Of a DNA stretch of 64,000 bases, positions 25,570 to 33,866 are shown piece after piece (within the stretch, counting starts at the first letter, position 1; each line of letters starts with the position of its first letter). The stretch is from DSUN01 sp035527715. Lineage in GTDB: Bacteria; Planctomycetota; PUPC01; DSUN01. Under the pieces are notes generated by a model. The model ran no database searches. It saw only the letters and a list, made by a program, of their open reading frames with translations, and was not told the origin of the DNA. Where the stretch lies: NCBI GenBank assembly GCA_035527715.1, contig DATKZY010000204.1, positions 32,047-96,046 on the forward strand, in the 5' to 3' direction. A program made the translations under genes and the position numbers.

Positions 25570-26637
25570 ATGGCAACAGGCGAGCTGTCCCCTCTCGGCA
25601 ACACCGTGCTCCTGGTTGGCGTCGGCGGCGTCGGCTGCGAGATGGCCTCGCGCTGCTCGGGCGCGCCCATGCGGCGCCTGCTGAACTTCGATGCCGACGC
25701 CCTCGCCGCCTTCTCCGGCACCGAGGCCCTCTGCCTGGCCGGCGAGCCGGAGAACACGGGGGACATGGATGAGGACTCGATGCGGCACTCGGCCGCCGAG
25801 GCGGCCCAGGAGGTGATCGAGTCGGCCCAGGCCGCCAACTGCCTGGTCGTGCTGCTGTGCGCAGTGGGGGGGCAGACGGGGGGCACCGTCGTCCCCGCGC
25901 TCGCCAGCGAGTTCAAGAGCGCCCAGTGCACCGTGGTCGTCGTGGCGATGGAGCCGATGCCGTTCGAGGGGGCCGGCCGCGCCGAGCTGGCGGCCCGAGC
26001 CGTCGCCGACCTCGAGAACGCCGCCGACCTCGTCCTCCTGGTGCCGAACCGCCCGGTGGCCGAGGTGTGCGACCCCGAGCTGCCCGTCGCCGAAGCCGTC
26101 GCCCTGCTCAAGGACAAGGCCGTTCGGGCCGTCGAACAACTCCTGCGCGCTCTGGCCTGCGCCTCGTGCGTCGGGCTCCAGCCCCTCGACCTGCGTCGCT
26201 CGCTCACCGAGGCGGGCCGCGGCGCCCTCGCCATCGGCGTCGGGGCCGGCGACCGGCGCGTCGAGAAGGCCATCCGCGACGCCTGCGCCAACTCCTTCCT
26301 CACGCAGGAGAACTGCCAGTACGCCTCCGCCGCCATCCTCCACCTCCTCGGCGGCCACAATCTCAGCCTGCGCGACGTCCACAGCGCCACCGACCTCGTC
26401 GGCCAACTCGTCGGCCGGGTGCCCATCCAGGTCGGCCTCACCATTGACCCTGCCCTCGGCGACGCCATCCACGCCACGCTCCTGGTCACCGGCGTCCACC
26501 GCATCCAGGCCGATGGGTTGCCCGATGGGCCGGGCGCCCCTCTCGCCCACTCGCAGGACCTCAGCTACTACGACGGGGTGAACCTGGACGTTCCCGCCTT
26601 CATCCGCCGCCGCGCCATCCCGCAGTTCCGCTATTAG
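25570..26637 (+). CDS. ftsZ: Divergent FtsZ-like protein with eroded GTPase loops
   Basis: A 355-residue tubulin-fold protein in the ftsZ position. Recognisable pieces in FtsZ order: T1 VGVGGVGCEMASR, T2 NFDADAL, T4 GGQTGGTVVP in place of GGGTGTGAAP, then the VVVVAMEPMPFEGAGR helix, ALAIGVGAGDRR for the ALMGIG-S-G stretch, and at the very end LDVPAFIRRR, matching the FtsZ tail that binds FtsA (consensus DIPAFLRRQ). Changed: the T3 GAGA loop is unrecognisable and the T7 NxDFAD motif reads GLQPLD, keeping at most the last Asp. GTP binding may survive in weakened form; the catalytic contact looks damaged. The ATG has GAGGT 5 bases upstream. It could be a pseudo-FtsZ working beside a true FtsZ elsewhere, or a lineage-specific FtsZ. 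Confidence 0.85.
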   Translation: MATGELSPLGNTVLLVGVGGVGCEMASRCSGAPMRRLLNFDADALAAFSGTEALCLAGEPENTGDMDEDSMRHSAAEAAQEVIESAQAANCLVVLLCAVGGQTGGTVVPALASEFKSAQCTVVVVAMEPMPFEGAGRAELAARAVADLENAADLVLLVPNRPVAEVCDPELPVAEAVALLKDKAVRAVEQLLRALACASCVGLQPLDLRRSLTEAGRGALAIGVGAGDRRVEKAIRDACANSFLTQENCQYASAAILHLLGGHNLSLRDVHSATDLVGQLVGRVPIQVGLTIDPALGDAIHATLLVTGVHRIQADGLPDGPGAPLAHSQDLSYYDGVNLDVPAFIRRRAIPQFRY

Positions 26638-26649
26638 CCTGCGGAGAGA

Positions 26650-26733
26650 ATGGGACCTATGGGACCGATGGGACCCATGGGACGAGGGTGTTCGAGAGCT
26701 CCGATAGGTCCCATATGTCCCATTGGTCCCATC
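26650..26733. repeat. ATGGGACC-rich inverted repeat after ftsZ
   Basis: A left block of ATGGGACC-like units (26650-26683) pairs with a right block of GGTCCCAT-like units (26703-26733); GATGGGACCCATGGGAC pairs with GTCCCATTGGTCCCATC with one mismatch. It may end the dcw transcript. No T-run follows. Confidence 0.65.
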
Positions 26734-26738
26734 GCGCC

Positions 26739-26767
26739 TTGCGGCCCGCCGGCAAATCGGCTACACT
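26739..26767 (+). promoter_or_regulatory. Possible sigma70 promoter of the membrane-protein gene
   Basis: TTGCGG (26739-26744), 17-bp spacer, TACACT (26762-26767), 43 bases before the ATG at 26811. Confidence 0.45.
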
Positions 26768-26810
26768 CCCCTCATCGCCTCGTTCCCCGCGTCGAGAGGC
26801 CACGGCCCGC

Positions 26811-27470
26811 ATGAGCGCCGAGTCGCACGCACCCATCCCGCTCCTGCCCACGCGCGTCCTCGTGTCCTGGGCGGCGCTGCTGGCGGCGGCCCTCGCCATC
26901 GCCATCGGCCTCGGAGCAGAGGGTGTGGACTACCCGACGCCCTTCGCCGTCGCCCACGCCTTCCGGCTCCTCGTCGGCGCCGAGCTGTTCTTCCTGCTGG
27001 TCCTCGCGCCCTTACTGGCCCCCAGTGACCACGCGCAGCCAGGGCTGCTGAACATGCTCCTCCTCCTGTGCCTTGGGGCGCCCGCCATCGTCGTGGCCGC
27101 ATGGGTCTCGGACTGCGACCTGTCGCAGGTCGTGGCCAGCCAGGCCTATCTGGCGGCCGCAGCGCTCTTCGTGGCGGGGTTCCTTCGCGTGGACCGCGAC
27201 AGGCGCCTTCTCGGCTGGTACTGGCTCGCCCTCGGGGCGCTCGGCGCGGGAGCCCCCTTCGTGGCCTTTATCGCGGAGGACCTGCTCCGAGCGCGGGTCG
27301 AGTGGCTCTGCGCCGCCTCGCCCTTCTGGGTGGCCGACCGCCTGTGCCGCGTCGAGCAGTTCGCCTGGGAGTGGGCCGCCCCTGCCGCCGCTCTGCTCCT
27401 CCTCGCCGCGGCCCTCCTCGCTTTTCCTTTCCGCGCGCGCCTTCGCACTGACGCGCTCCGGGGCCGTTAG
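26811..27470 (+). CDS. Integral membrane protein of unknown function
   Basis: A 219-residue hydrophobic protein with about six transmembrane segments: around residues 15-36, 48-68, 80-98, 108-124, 136-155 and 190-208. Loops are short; conserved-looking polar residues are few (SDCDLSQ, RVDRDRRLLGWYW). I do not recognise a family. It follows ftsZ with its own likely promoter, separated by an inverted repeat, so it is probably not part of the division operon. It converges on the oxidoreductase gene downstream. Confidence 0.7.
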   Translation: MSAESHAPIPLLPTRVLVSWAALLAAALAIAIGLGAEGVDYPTPFAVAHAFRLLVGAELFFLLVLAPLLAPSDHAQPGLLNMLLLLCLGAPAIVVAAWVSDCDLSQVVASQAYLAAAALFVAGFLRVDRDRRLLGWYWLALGALGAGAPFVAFIAEDLLRARVEWLCAASPFWVADRLCRVEQFAWEWAAPAAALLLLAAALLAFPFRARLRTDALRGR

Positions 27471-27685
27471 AGCCTCGATCCTTATTTCACAAGCGGCCGG
27501 AGCCTGTAAGCGTAAGGGTCTGCCAACATTATGCTTGGGGCGATTGCCGCCCTCCCAGGGGTGGCCAAAGGTCTCACTGGTCATAGGGGACGCCGATCGG
27601 GGCTGTACGGGCTTCCTAGAGCGTTTCGCGCGCGGCGCGTAAGTGCCCGTTGCTGCGATCGTTACGGCGGCGCCCAGGGGCTCTG

Positions 27686-27728
27686 CCACAGAATGCCAAC
27701 CCCACGGGGGCGGGTTGGCATTCTGTGG
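27686..27728. terminator. 17-bp perfect hairpin between convergent genes
   Basis: CCACAGAATGCCAACCC (27686-27702) pairs perfectly with GGGTTGGCATTCTGTGG (27712-27728), and TGGCATTCTGTG is repeated once more directly after. It sits between the 3' ends of two convergent genes and could stop both transcripts, but no T-run is present; it could equally be a mobile palindrome. The rest of 27471-27753 shows no gene or RNA. Confidence 0.5.
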
Positions 27729-27753
27729 TGGCATTCTGTGAAAGCAGGGGCGG

Positions 27754-28812
27754 TCACCCCTTGATGGCGAGGTCCTTGTAGCTGTAGCCGGCCTTCTTGA
27801 GCAGGGCCGCGCAGTCCGCCGCCTTGCGGGTCCTGCCCGCCGCGAGCATGGCGTCGGTGAGAAGGGCGACCTGGGCGCCGAAGAGGGCGGGGACATAGTT
27901 CTCCTTGCACCGCCCGGTCAGCAGCTTGACGAAGTTGTCGGACGGGTTGGCGGGATAGCCCCTGGGGACCTTCGCCTCGATCTTGACGGGTTGCTTGCCC
28001 GGCTTCGTGACGAAGAGGTCGGGGCCTTGGAAGGTGATCCAGCCCTTCTCGCCGAGGATGCGGACGTCGTCGGCGAAGCCGCGAATGTAGTCGCCGATGA
28101 TGATGAGGCGGCCGGCGGCGCCGTTGGACAGCTCGACGCTGAACGAGCCGTTGATCTCGATGGGGCGCTTCTGCCCGCGGTAGACGAAGTCGTAGCTGCC
28201 GACCACGCTCTTGGGCAGCAGGGCGGTCATGTAGAGCAGAATGTCCTGGTAGTGCGAGCCGGAGTCGTTGAGCTGGCCGCCGCCGGAGAACTTCGGGTCG
28301 CCGCGCCAGCCGTTGCCGCGCCAGTCCTGGGCCATGTAGACGTAGAAGCTCTGGACCTCGCCGATGGCGCCTTTGGCGATGAGCTTGCGGGCGGTGACGT
28401 ATTTCGCCTCGAAGTGGCGCTGGTAGGTGATCAGGTAGGCCAGGCCCTTCCTGGCGGCGAGTTTCGCGCTGCGGATGGCGTTGCCCACGCCGCAGACCAT
28501 GGGCTTCTCGATCATCACGTGGAGGCCGTTCTCCAGGGCGTACATGGTGTGGGCATAGTGCAGGGTGTGGGGCGAGAAGACGCCCACGGCGTCGAGGCCG
28601 CCCGCGTCAATCATCTTCTTGTAGCCGTCGGGGCCGAGGAAGCGCTGCACGGGGTGGGCGACGTCGGCCTCGAGCTTGTCGAGGCACTCGGGGTTCGTGT
28701 CGGCGGCGGCCACGATTTGCGCGGCGGGGTCCTGGATGAGGGCGCGGACGCGCGAGCGCCCGGCCCCGCCTGGGCCGATGATGCCGAACCGCACGGTCTT
28801 GAGCTTCGCCAC
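27754..28812 (-). CDS. Gfo/Idh/MocA family oxidoreductase
   Basis: A 352-residue NAD(P)-dependent dehydrogenase, probably acting on a sugar or inositol. The N-terminal Rossmann fold has VRFGIIGPGGAGRSRV, the AAADTNPE strand end, and EKPM, the family's catalytic-lysine motif; the C-terminal alpha/beta domain has GGGQLNDSGSHYQD with the His that usually takes part in catalysis. The GTG start at 28812 is preferred to longer forms because GGGAG lies 8 bases upstream and the protein starts MAKLKTVRFGIIG. No twin-arginine signal. It follows the flavoprotein gene by 110 bp on the same strand. Substrate cannot be read from sequence. Confidence 0.88.
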   Translation of the reverse strand: MAKLKTVRFGIIGPGGAGRSRVRALIQDPAAQIVAAADTNPECLDKLEADVAHPVQRFLGPDGYKKMIDAGGLDAVGVFSPHTLHYAHTMYALENGLHVMIEKPMVCGVGNAIRSAKLAARKGLAYLITYQRHFEAKYVTARKLIAKGAIGEVQSFYVYMAQDWRGNGWRGDPKFSGGGQLNDSGSHYQDILLYMTALLPKSVVGSYDFVYRGQKRPIEINGSFSVELSNGAAGRLIIIGDYIRGFADDVRILGEKGWITFQGPDLFVTKPGKQPVKIEAKVPRGYPANPSDNFVKLLTGRCKENYVPALFGAQVALLTDAMLAAGRTRKAADCAALLKKAGYSYKDLAIKG

Positions 28813-28922
28813 GGTTTGCTCCCTGGCTGCAAGAGTGAGACCGGTTCCGGCCGGGTCCAATACCCGGCCCGGATGGTGCAAGGATAGCGAAATGTCAGAG
28901 CGAGTCAAGGCCGAGTGCTGCG

Positions 28923-29525
28923 TCAAGGTGTCGAGGTGACCGGCTCGCCCAGAGCCAGGGCGCGGCCGGCCTGGTAGGCGTCGGCGAGGGCGGATGGGTG
29001 GTTGAGGATGTCGCCCTGGGCGTCAATGTGCTTGTAGCACAGCTCGCCGCCCCAGGCGAGCTCCAGGACGTTGAAGAGGGCCTTCATGGTGCGGCGAGGG
29101 CCGTCGAACATCCAGCGGCGGTCGAAGCCGCAGCAGGCGAGCCAGAGGCCCTTGCGGTGGGGGCGGGGCGGGTCGAACAGGGGCTTCTTCATGATGTACT
29201 TGAGCGACCAGAAGCACTGGCAGCGGTCAATGAGGATCTTGGCCTGCGCGGAGACCGCGGCGAAGAAGATGGGTGTGGCGAAGACCAGGTGGTCGGCGGC
29301 GAGGAGCTTGTCGTGGACGGCGAGCGCGTCGTCCCGCACGACGCAGCGCCCGGTCGTCTGGCAGCGGTCGCACTCGATGCAGGGGTGCATCTTGAGGCCG
29401 CGGAGGGCGAGGAACTCGACGCCCGCGCCGGCCTCCTGGGCGCCGCGGAGCACCTCGTGAAGCAGCGCGTCGGTGTTCCCGTCCTTCCGGGGGCTTCCTG
29501 CGATGCCGAGGACGGTGGCGGGCAT
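28923..29525 (-). CDS. NADPH-dependent FMN reductase-like flavoprotein
   Basis: A 200-residue flavodoxin-fold protein. It opens TVLGIAGSPRKDGNTDALL, the FMN phosphate loop, and has HPCIECDRCQTTGRC, a cysteine cluster found in iron-sulfur flavoproteins of this superfamily (C-x2-C-x2-C-x5-C-like), which may bind a [4Fe-4S] cluster. PIFFAAVSAQAKILIDR is the standard FMN-contact region. Cytoplasmic. It is divergent from the rubrerythrin-like gene, and that pairing suggests oxidative-stress or redox handling, by inference. Confidence 0.85.
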   Translation of the reverse strand: MPATVLGIAGSPRKDGNTDALLHEVLRGAQEAGAGVEFLALRGLKMHPCIECDRCQTTGRCVVRDDALAVHDKLLAADHLVFATPIFFAAVSAQAKILIDRCQCFWSLKYIMKKPLFDPPRPHRKGLWLACCGFDRRWMFDGPRRTMKALFNVLELAWGGELCYKHIDAQGDILNHPSALADAYQAGRALALGEPVTSTP

Positions 29526-29554
29526 GGGCGAGGGGCTCCTGGCGGGATTGCGGG

Positions 29555-29583
29555 TTGTCGCGGGAAAGAACTTCTGGTATTAT
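29555..29583 (+). promoter_or_regulatory. Sigma70-type promoter of the rubrerythrin-like gene
   Basis: TTGTCG (29555-29560), 17-bp spacer, TATTAT (29578-29583), about 60 bases before the ATG. Confidence 0.5.
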
Positions 29584-29642
29584 ACGCGGGCCGGACCGGC
29601 GCGCAACCGACGCCGGCGGCGTGAGCAGTCGAGGAGAACGGA

Positions 29643-30140
29643 ATGGCAGAGGCGAGTGCGCTTCAGTACGCAATTCAGCTCGAGCGCGACGGTCAGGCCT
29701 TCTACGCCCAGGTTGCCGCCACGACCAGGAATCCCCTGGGCGGGAAGATGTTCGAGTCGCTGGCCGCGGACGAGCGGCGTCACGAGCAGGTGCTCGTGGG
29801 CATTGCCGGGAAGATGAACGTGGCGCTGGACGGGGACATGCCGAAGGAGCGCCTCGTCACCCTCTTTGCGGCGGTGGGGGAGCAGTGGCGGGCCGACCTG
29901 GGCGCCGAGGCGAGCGACACGGCAGCCGTCGAGAAGGCCCTGGAGATGGAGGCGGCGAGCATCGCCCACTACCGCACCGAGGCCGCCCGGGCCGCGGGCG
30001 AGCGCGAGCGCGCGCTCTACGCCCGCCTCGTTGAGGAGGAGGAGCAGCACGCCGACATCCTGCGGAACTGCCTGACGTATCTGAATCGGACAGGGCAGTG
30101 GTTCCTGTGGGATGAGAAGGGGTTGCTGGACGGCGGATGA
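29643..30140 (+). CDS. Rubrerythrin-like ferritin-fold diiron protein
   Basis: A 165-residue four-helix protein with paired diiron ligands: E14 in LERDG and E44-x2-H47 in DERRH in the first half, then EMEAASIAHY and EEEQHADIL in the second. There is no C-terminal rubredoxin domain, so it is the short form. Such proteins reduce peroxide or bind iron. The ATG has GAGGAG 7 bases upstream. Single gene with its own promoter, followed by 210 bp and the strong promoter of the PilM-PilN gene. Confidence 0.85.
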   Translation: MAEASALQYAIQLERDGQAFYAQVAATTRNPLGGKMFESLAADERRHEQVLVGIAGKMNVALDGDMPKERLVTLFAAVGEQWRADLGAEASDTAAVEKALEMEAASIAHYRTEAARAAGERERALYARLVEEEEQHADILRNCLTYLNRTGQWFLWDEKGLLDGG

Positions 30141-30235
30141 GGTTGCGCGGGCGGCCCGGCGGCACCGTACAGCCGCGCAGAAGTGCCAGAGAGAACATCC
30201 GGCCACGGCCTCCGCGAGCGCTGTGCAATTTGCGC

Positions 30236-30263
30236 TTGACAGGCCGGAGGAGCAATGTATAAT
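30236..30263 (+). promoter_or_regulatory. Consensus sigma70 promoter of the PilM/secretin locus
   Basis: TTGACA (30236-30241), 16-bp spacer, TATAAT (30258-30263): both boxes match the consensus exactly. About 90 bases before the start codon. It drives the envelope-machine genes and should be strong. Confidence 0.8.
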
Positions 30264-30353
30264 TGCTAGTGGCTAGGCCATTTATGTGCTTGACGGAGGT
30301 GGTGCCGAGCGGCCCCATGGCGGGGGGGTGCGCATTGCCGAGGAGTGCCCGAT

Positions 30354-32228
30354 TTGGCCTATAAGTCGGCTTGGGGCATAGACATCGGGGAGTCCGCCGT
30401 CAAGGCGGTGAAGGTGCGCCGCTCGGGCGACACCGTCACCATCGAGGAGTACCACACCGTAGCGTGCGAGGCGCGCGCCGACAGCGCTCAGGGCGGCGAC
30501 AGAGAGTACCGCGTGCGCTCGGCGCTCTCGGAGTTGCAGTATCAGGCCGACCTGGGGGGGGCGGCAGTGGTCGTGTCGCTGCCCGGCCGCGACGTGTTCC
30601 CCCGATTCATCCCGCTGCCACCGGTCGAGAAGAAGCGCATCCCGGAGATCGTGCGCTACGAGGCGCGCACCCAGATGCCCTTCCCGATTGACGAGGTGGT
30701 GTGGGACTACCAGCCGGTGAGCGGGATGGACGTGCCGGGGGAGGAAGTGGAGGTGGCCTTCTTCGCGGTGAAGAAGGCCACGGTGTACAGCTTCCTCACG
30801 AACCTGCGGCTGGCACACGTGACGCCGAACCTCGTGGAGGTCACGCCCCTCGCGCTCTACAACTTTCTCACCTACGATCGCACCTTCAGCACGGGCACCG
30901 TGGTCATCGACGTCGGTGCGGCGAACACCGACCTGGTGATCATCGACGGGGAGCGCTTCTGGACGCGCAGCGTGGCGATCTCGGGCAACGACATCACGCG
31001 CGCGCTCCAGGAGAAGTACCAGATTTCGTTCGAGGAGGCGGAGAGCCTCAAGCGCAAGGCGACCGGCTCGAAGCAGGGGGAGAAGATCTTCGGCGCCATG
31101 AAGCCGATCGTGGACGACCTGATCGGCGAGCTCCAACGCTCGATCGGCTACTACAAGGCCCAGCAGTCGCGCACCGCGCGCATCGAGCGCGTCATCCTCC
31201 TGGGAAACTCCTTCAAGCTCCCGCAACTGGTCGAATACTTCCGAAAGGGCCTGGACTATCAGGTCTCGCTCCTCGACCGCGTGAGCCGGGTGCGCGTGGC
31301 GAGCGGGATGGACGCCGAGAAGTTCGAGGCGGAGCTGCCCAGCTACGCCGTGGCCCTGGGGCTGGCGATCCAGGGCGTGGGCGCCGGGCGGGTGAACATT
31401 GACCTCATGCCGCGCGAGCTCGTGCGCGAGCGCCTCCTGCGTCAGAAGCTCCCCTACGCCGCCGCCGTCCTGCTGCTGCTCGCCATGCCGCTCCTCGTCG
31501 GATACCAGGCGGCCTCCAGCGAGATCGCTCGCTGCGAGGTCGAGAAAGGCCCCATCGAGAAGGAGACGGCCAAGTACCGCGACCTGCTCAAGAAGGAGGC
31601 GGATACGGCGGCCTGGGGCAAACTGGCGACCGATCTCAAGGCCATGGGAGAGTTCGGGGAGGGGCGCTCGGAGTGGGCGCTGTTCGTCCACGACCTCAAC
31701 TGCGGCGTGAACACCCTGGACCGCGAGCCGTTCCGCCTCAACCAGATTCGAGAGATCACACCCGCCGAGGTGGCGGGCCTGACGGGCGACAGCCTCGGAC
31801 GGGTGGGCGGCCCCTCGCTCGACGCCATCCGCGCCGAGGGCCTGCGGGTCGAGGTGAAGTTCGAGAAGGACACCGAGTTCAGCGCCGAGGACGTTCGGCG
31901 CCTGCGCGACTGCCTGGAGACGCAGCGGACCCTGGACCCGCAGCACCCCCGCGTGGTCAAGGTGGAAGGACGCGAGCCGACCCCGATCCCACGCTCCGAG
32001 CTGGTCGAGCGGCGGCGCGGAGCCGACGCGGTCGCTGCCGCCGACAAGGGCGTCGGCGGGTGGGCCTACGCGTTCTGGGTCACGTACCGGGCCACGCCTG
32101 GCAAGGCGCACGAGGCCAAGGGCCCCGCCGTCAGCGCGAAGGCCCCTGCGGGCAAGCCGAAGACGACCCCCAAGCCGAAGCCCCGGCCGAAGCCGAGGCC
32201 CAAGGACGACTTGGGGAAGATTGAGTGA
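30354..32228 (+). CDS. PilM-PilN fusion protein (type IV pilus/T2SS-like assembly platform)
   Basis: A 624-residue protein. Residues 1-350 are PilM-like: actin fold opening SAWGIDIGESAVKAVKV, with IDVGAANTDLVII in the second phosphate position and LLGNSFKLPQL. After residue 355 the sequence becomes PilN-like: VNIDLMPRE just before a transmembrane helix (about 373-390), then a coiled coil and a periplasmic domain, ending in a Lys/Pro-rich tail with KPKPRPKPRPK. In type IV pili PilM binds the cytoplasmic N-terminus of PilN; here they are one chain. A TTG at 30354 is preferred because AGGAG lies 8 bases upstream; a GTG at 30345 overlaps that site. Directly after a consensus promoter, it leads the locus. 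Confidence 0.85.
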   Translation: MAYKSAWGIDIGESAVKAVKVRRSGDTVTIEEYHTVACEARADSAQGGDREYRVRSALSELQYQADLGGAAVVVSLPGRDVFPRFIPLPPVEKKRIPEIVRYEARTQMPFPIDEVVWDYQPVSGMDVPGEEVEVAFFAVKKATVYSFLTNLRLAHVTPNLVEVTPLALYNFLTYDRTFSTGTVVIDVGAANTDLVIIDGERFWTRSVAISGNDITRALQEKYQISFEEAESLKRKATGSKQGEKIFGAMKPIVDDLIGELQRSIGYYKAQQSRTARIERVILLGNSFKLPQLVEYFRKGLDYQVSLLDRVSRVRVASGMDAEKFEAELPSYAVALGLAIQGVGAGRVNIDLMPRELVRERLLRQKLPYAAAVLLLLAMPLLVGYQAASSEIARCEVEKGPIEKETAKYRDLLKKEADTAAWGKLATDLKAMGEFGEGRSEWALFVHDLNCGVNTLDREPFRLNQIREITPAEVAGLTGDSLGRVGGPSLDAIRAEGLRVEVKFEKDTEFSAEDVRRLRDCLETQRTLDPQHPRVVKVEGREPTPIPRSELVERRRGADAVAAADKGVGGWAYAFWVTYRATPGKAHEAKGPAVSAKAPAGKPKTTPKPKPRPKPRPKDDLGKIE

Positions 32229-32304
32229 CTGCGGCGCGGCGGCGCGCGGAGCCCCGTGGCTCCTCGCGAGCCCCCGGCGACCGATTGGCGAGGAAGATTG
32301 CGGA

Positions 32305-33801
32305 ATGGGCGTCCTGCGCAAGCACTTGGCGTGGGTGATTGTGGGCGTGGTCCTCCTGGCCGAGGTCGCGGCGCTCTTCTTCGTCACGGGCAAGAAGAGC
32401 GAGGCCGAGGCGGCCCGCGAGAGCCTCGAGAAGCTGCGCGAGCAGCGCGACCGGCTCAAGCGCGAAGTCTTCGACATCGAGAAGCGGATCGAGATTCACC
32501 AGGAACGCAAGGCCCTCGGGCGGCGCGAGCTCGGCGACTGCGCGCTCTTCCTGTGGCACCAGGGCCAGGCGATCGAGGGGCTCTTCGAGGCCAAGGAGCT
32601 TGGCGCCTACGAGGTCTATCCCTGGCAACCCCCCCGCAGCTTCGACGTCTTCAAGGTCGAATACCAGGGCGTCTACAACCGCGAGGTGGAGAAGCTCGAA
32701 CCCCTGATGCAGAAGGTGGGCGCCGACGCGGCCATGCTCGGCTTCGCCGACCCCGCGGGCCTGGCCCAGGCCAACGTGCTGATCGGCGACGTGTACGCCA
32801 TGCAGAAGGAGTTCTGGATCAAGAAGGAGCTGGTGCGAATCCTGGCCGAGGCGGACGCGCAGCTCCTCGCGATCACGCTCGGGGCCGGCGCCGCGGCGCC
32901 GGCGCGGCGGCACCTCCCCGCCGGCAAGGCGGTGGTGGCGCCAGGGAAGCTCGCCGAGGGAATCCCCATCCAGCTCACGTTTGCCTGCGACTACATGCTG
33001 CTCAACGACCTGTTGGGGGCCCTCCTCAGGTCGCGCCTGTGCCTCCGTATCGAGTCGGTCAACAGTGTGGCCCGCGCCAAGCTCGGCGAGGCCCAGCCCG
33101 CGGCGAAGGCCAAGGCCGGCGTGGTGGCACCCGAGGAGAGCCCTGCCGCCGCGGTCGGCCAGTTGGAGCGCCGCGAGTACGTCGCCGTGGACCTCAGGGG
33201 CGAGATCTCCAACCTCGCCGTCGAGGTCCAGGAAGTCCTGTTCCCCAGGCCAGCGTTCGGGGACAAGGCGAAGGCCGCGGAGTTTGTGGAACTCCAGCTT
33301 CGGCGCGCCGAGGCGCGGCTGAAGCGCGTCGAGGTGCCCGATGCGGCCAAGCGCCCCGAGGAGAGCGTGCCCTGGATCGCCCGGGAGCTCGACCAGGTCC
33401 AGAAGGCGGCCTCCGGCGCCGCGGGCAAGGCCCTGCCGCCGGTGGCCGACGAGTTGTTCGAGCGGCGGGAATACGTGTTCGGCGACATGCGGGCGGCGCG
33501 CGAATGGCTCGCGCGGCGCTATGACTTCGAGCAGGCGAAGCTGGAAGCCCACGTGGACCTGTGGCAACGCGCGCGCGCGGCCGTGCAGTCCGGCCGGGCC
33601 GACGACAGGAACAAGGTGGGCGTGTTCGTGACCGACGAGGGGGTCGTCGTGGCCTTCCGCCCCGCGAACCACTTCGACCCCAATGAGTGGTACGAGGTGG
33701 AGTTCGATCCCGGCGTGCGGGTGAAACTCGGCCTCGTCGTGTACAGTCCGCAGGAGAGCCGCGAGGGGGTGAAGCGCGCGCCCAAGGGGACCGGACGATA
33801 G
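32305..33801 (+). CDS. Single-pass membrane protein in the PilO position
   Basis: A 498-residue protein with a short cytoplasmic start, one transmembrane helix (about residues 9-27, WVIVGVVLLAEVAALFFV), a long coiled coil (about 30-75, rich in Glu/Lys/Arg) and a large periplasmic part. The layout and place after PilM-PilN fit PilO, but PilO is only about 200 residues, and I see no clear sequence motif. The region around 210-230 (TFACDYMLLNDLLGALLRSRLCLRIESV) resembles the ferredoxin-like repeats of PilN/PilO. Start at ATG 32305, with AGGAAG upstream. Treat the PilO assignment as inference. Confidence 0.7.
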   Translation: MGVLRKHLAWVIVGVVLLAEVAALFFVTGKKSEAEAARESLEKLREQRDRLKREVFDIEKRIEIHQERKALGRRELGDCALFLWHQGQAIEGLFEAKELGAYEVYPWQPPRSFDVFKVEYQGVYNREVEKLEPLMQKVGADAAMLGFADPAGLAQANVLIGDVYAMQKEFWIKKELVRILAEADAQLLAITLGAGAAAPARRHLPAGKAVVAPGKLAEGIPIQLTFACDYMLLNDLLGALLRSRLCLRIESVNSVARAKLGEAQPAAKAKAGVVAPEESPAAAVGQLERREYVAVDLRGEISNLAVEVQEVLFPRPAFGDKAKAAEFVELQLRRAEARLKRVEVPDAAKRPEESVPWIARELDQVQKAASGAAGKALPPVADELFERREYVFGDMRAAREWLARRYDFEQAKLEAHVDLWQRARAAVQSGRADDRNKVGVFVTDEGVVVAFRPANHFDPNEWYEVEFDPGVRVKLGLVVYSPQESREGVKRAPKGTGR

Positions 33802-33866
33802 CGCGGGCCGTGCGGCTCGCGCGCCGGGCTCCGGCGGCGTAGCGTCCCCTTTCGAAGAGGGAGCCG

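Noticed and set aside
25570..26637. Reading the FtsZ-like gene as an unrelated Rossmann-type protein
   Set aside because: Order of T1, T2, T4 and helix motifs, gene position after ftsA and the LDVPAFIRRR tail fit FtsZ much better.
27471..27685. tRNA or small RNA gene in the spacer after the membrane protein
   Set aside because: No cloverleaf, TTCGA-type T-loop or promoter-terminator pair could be found.
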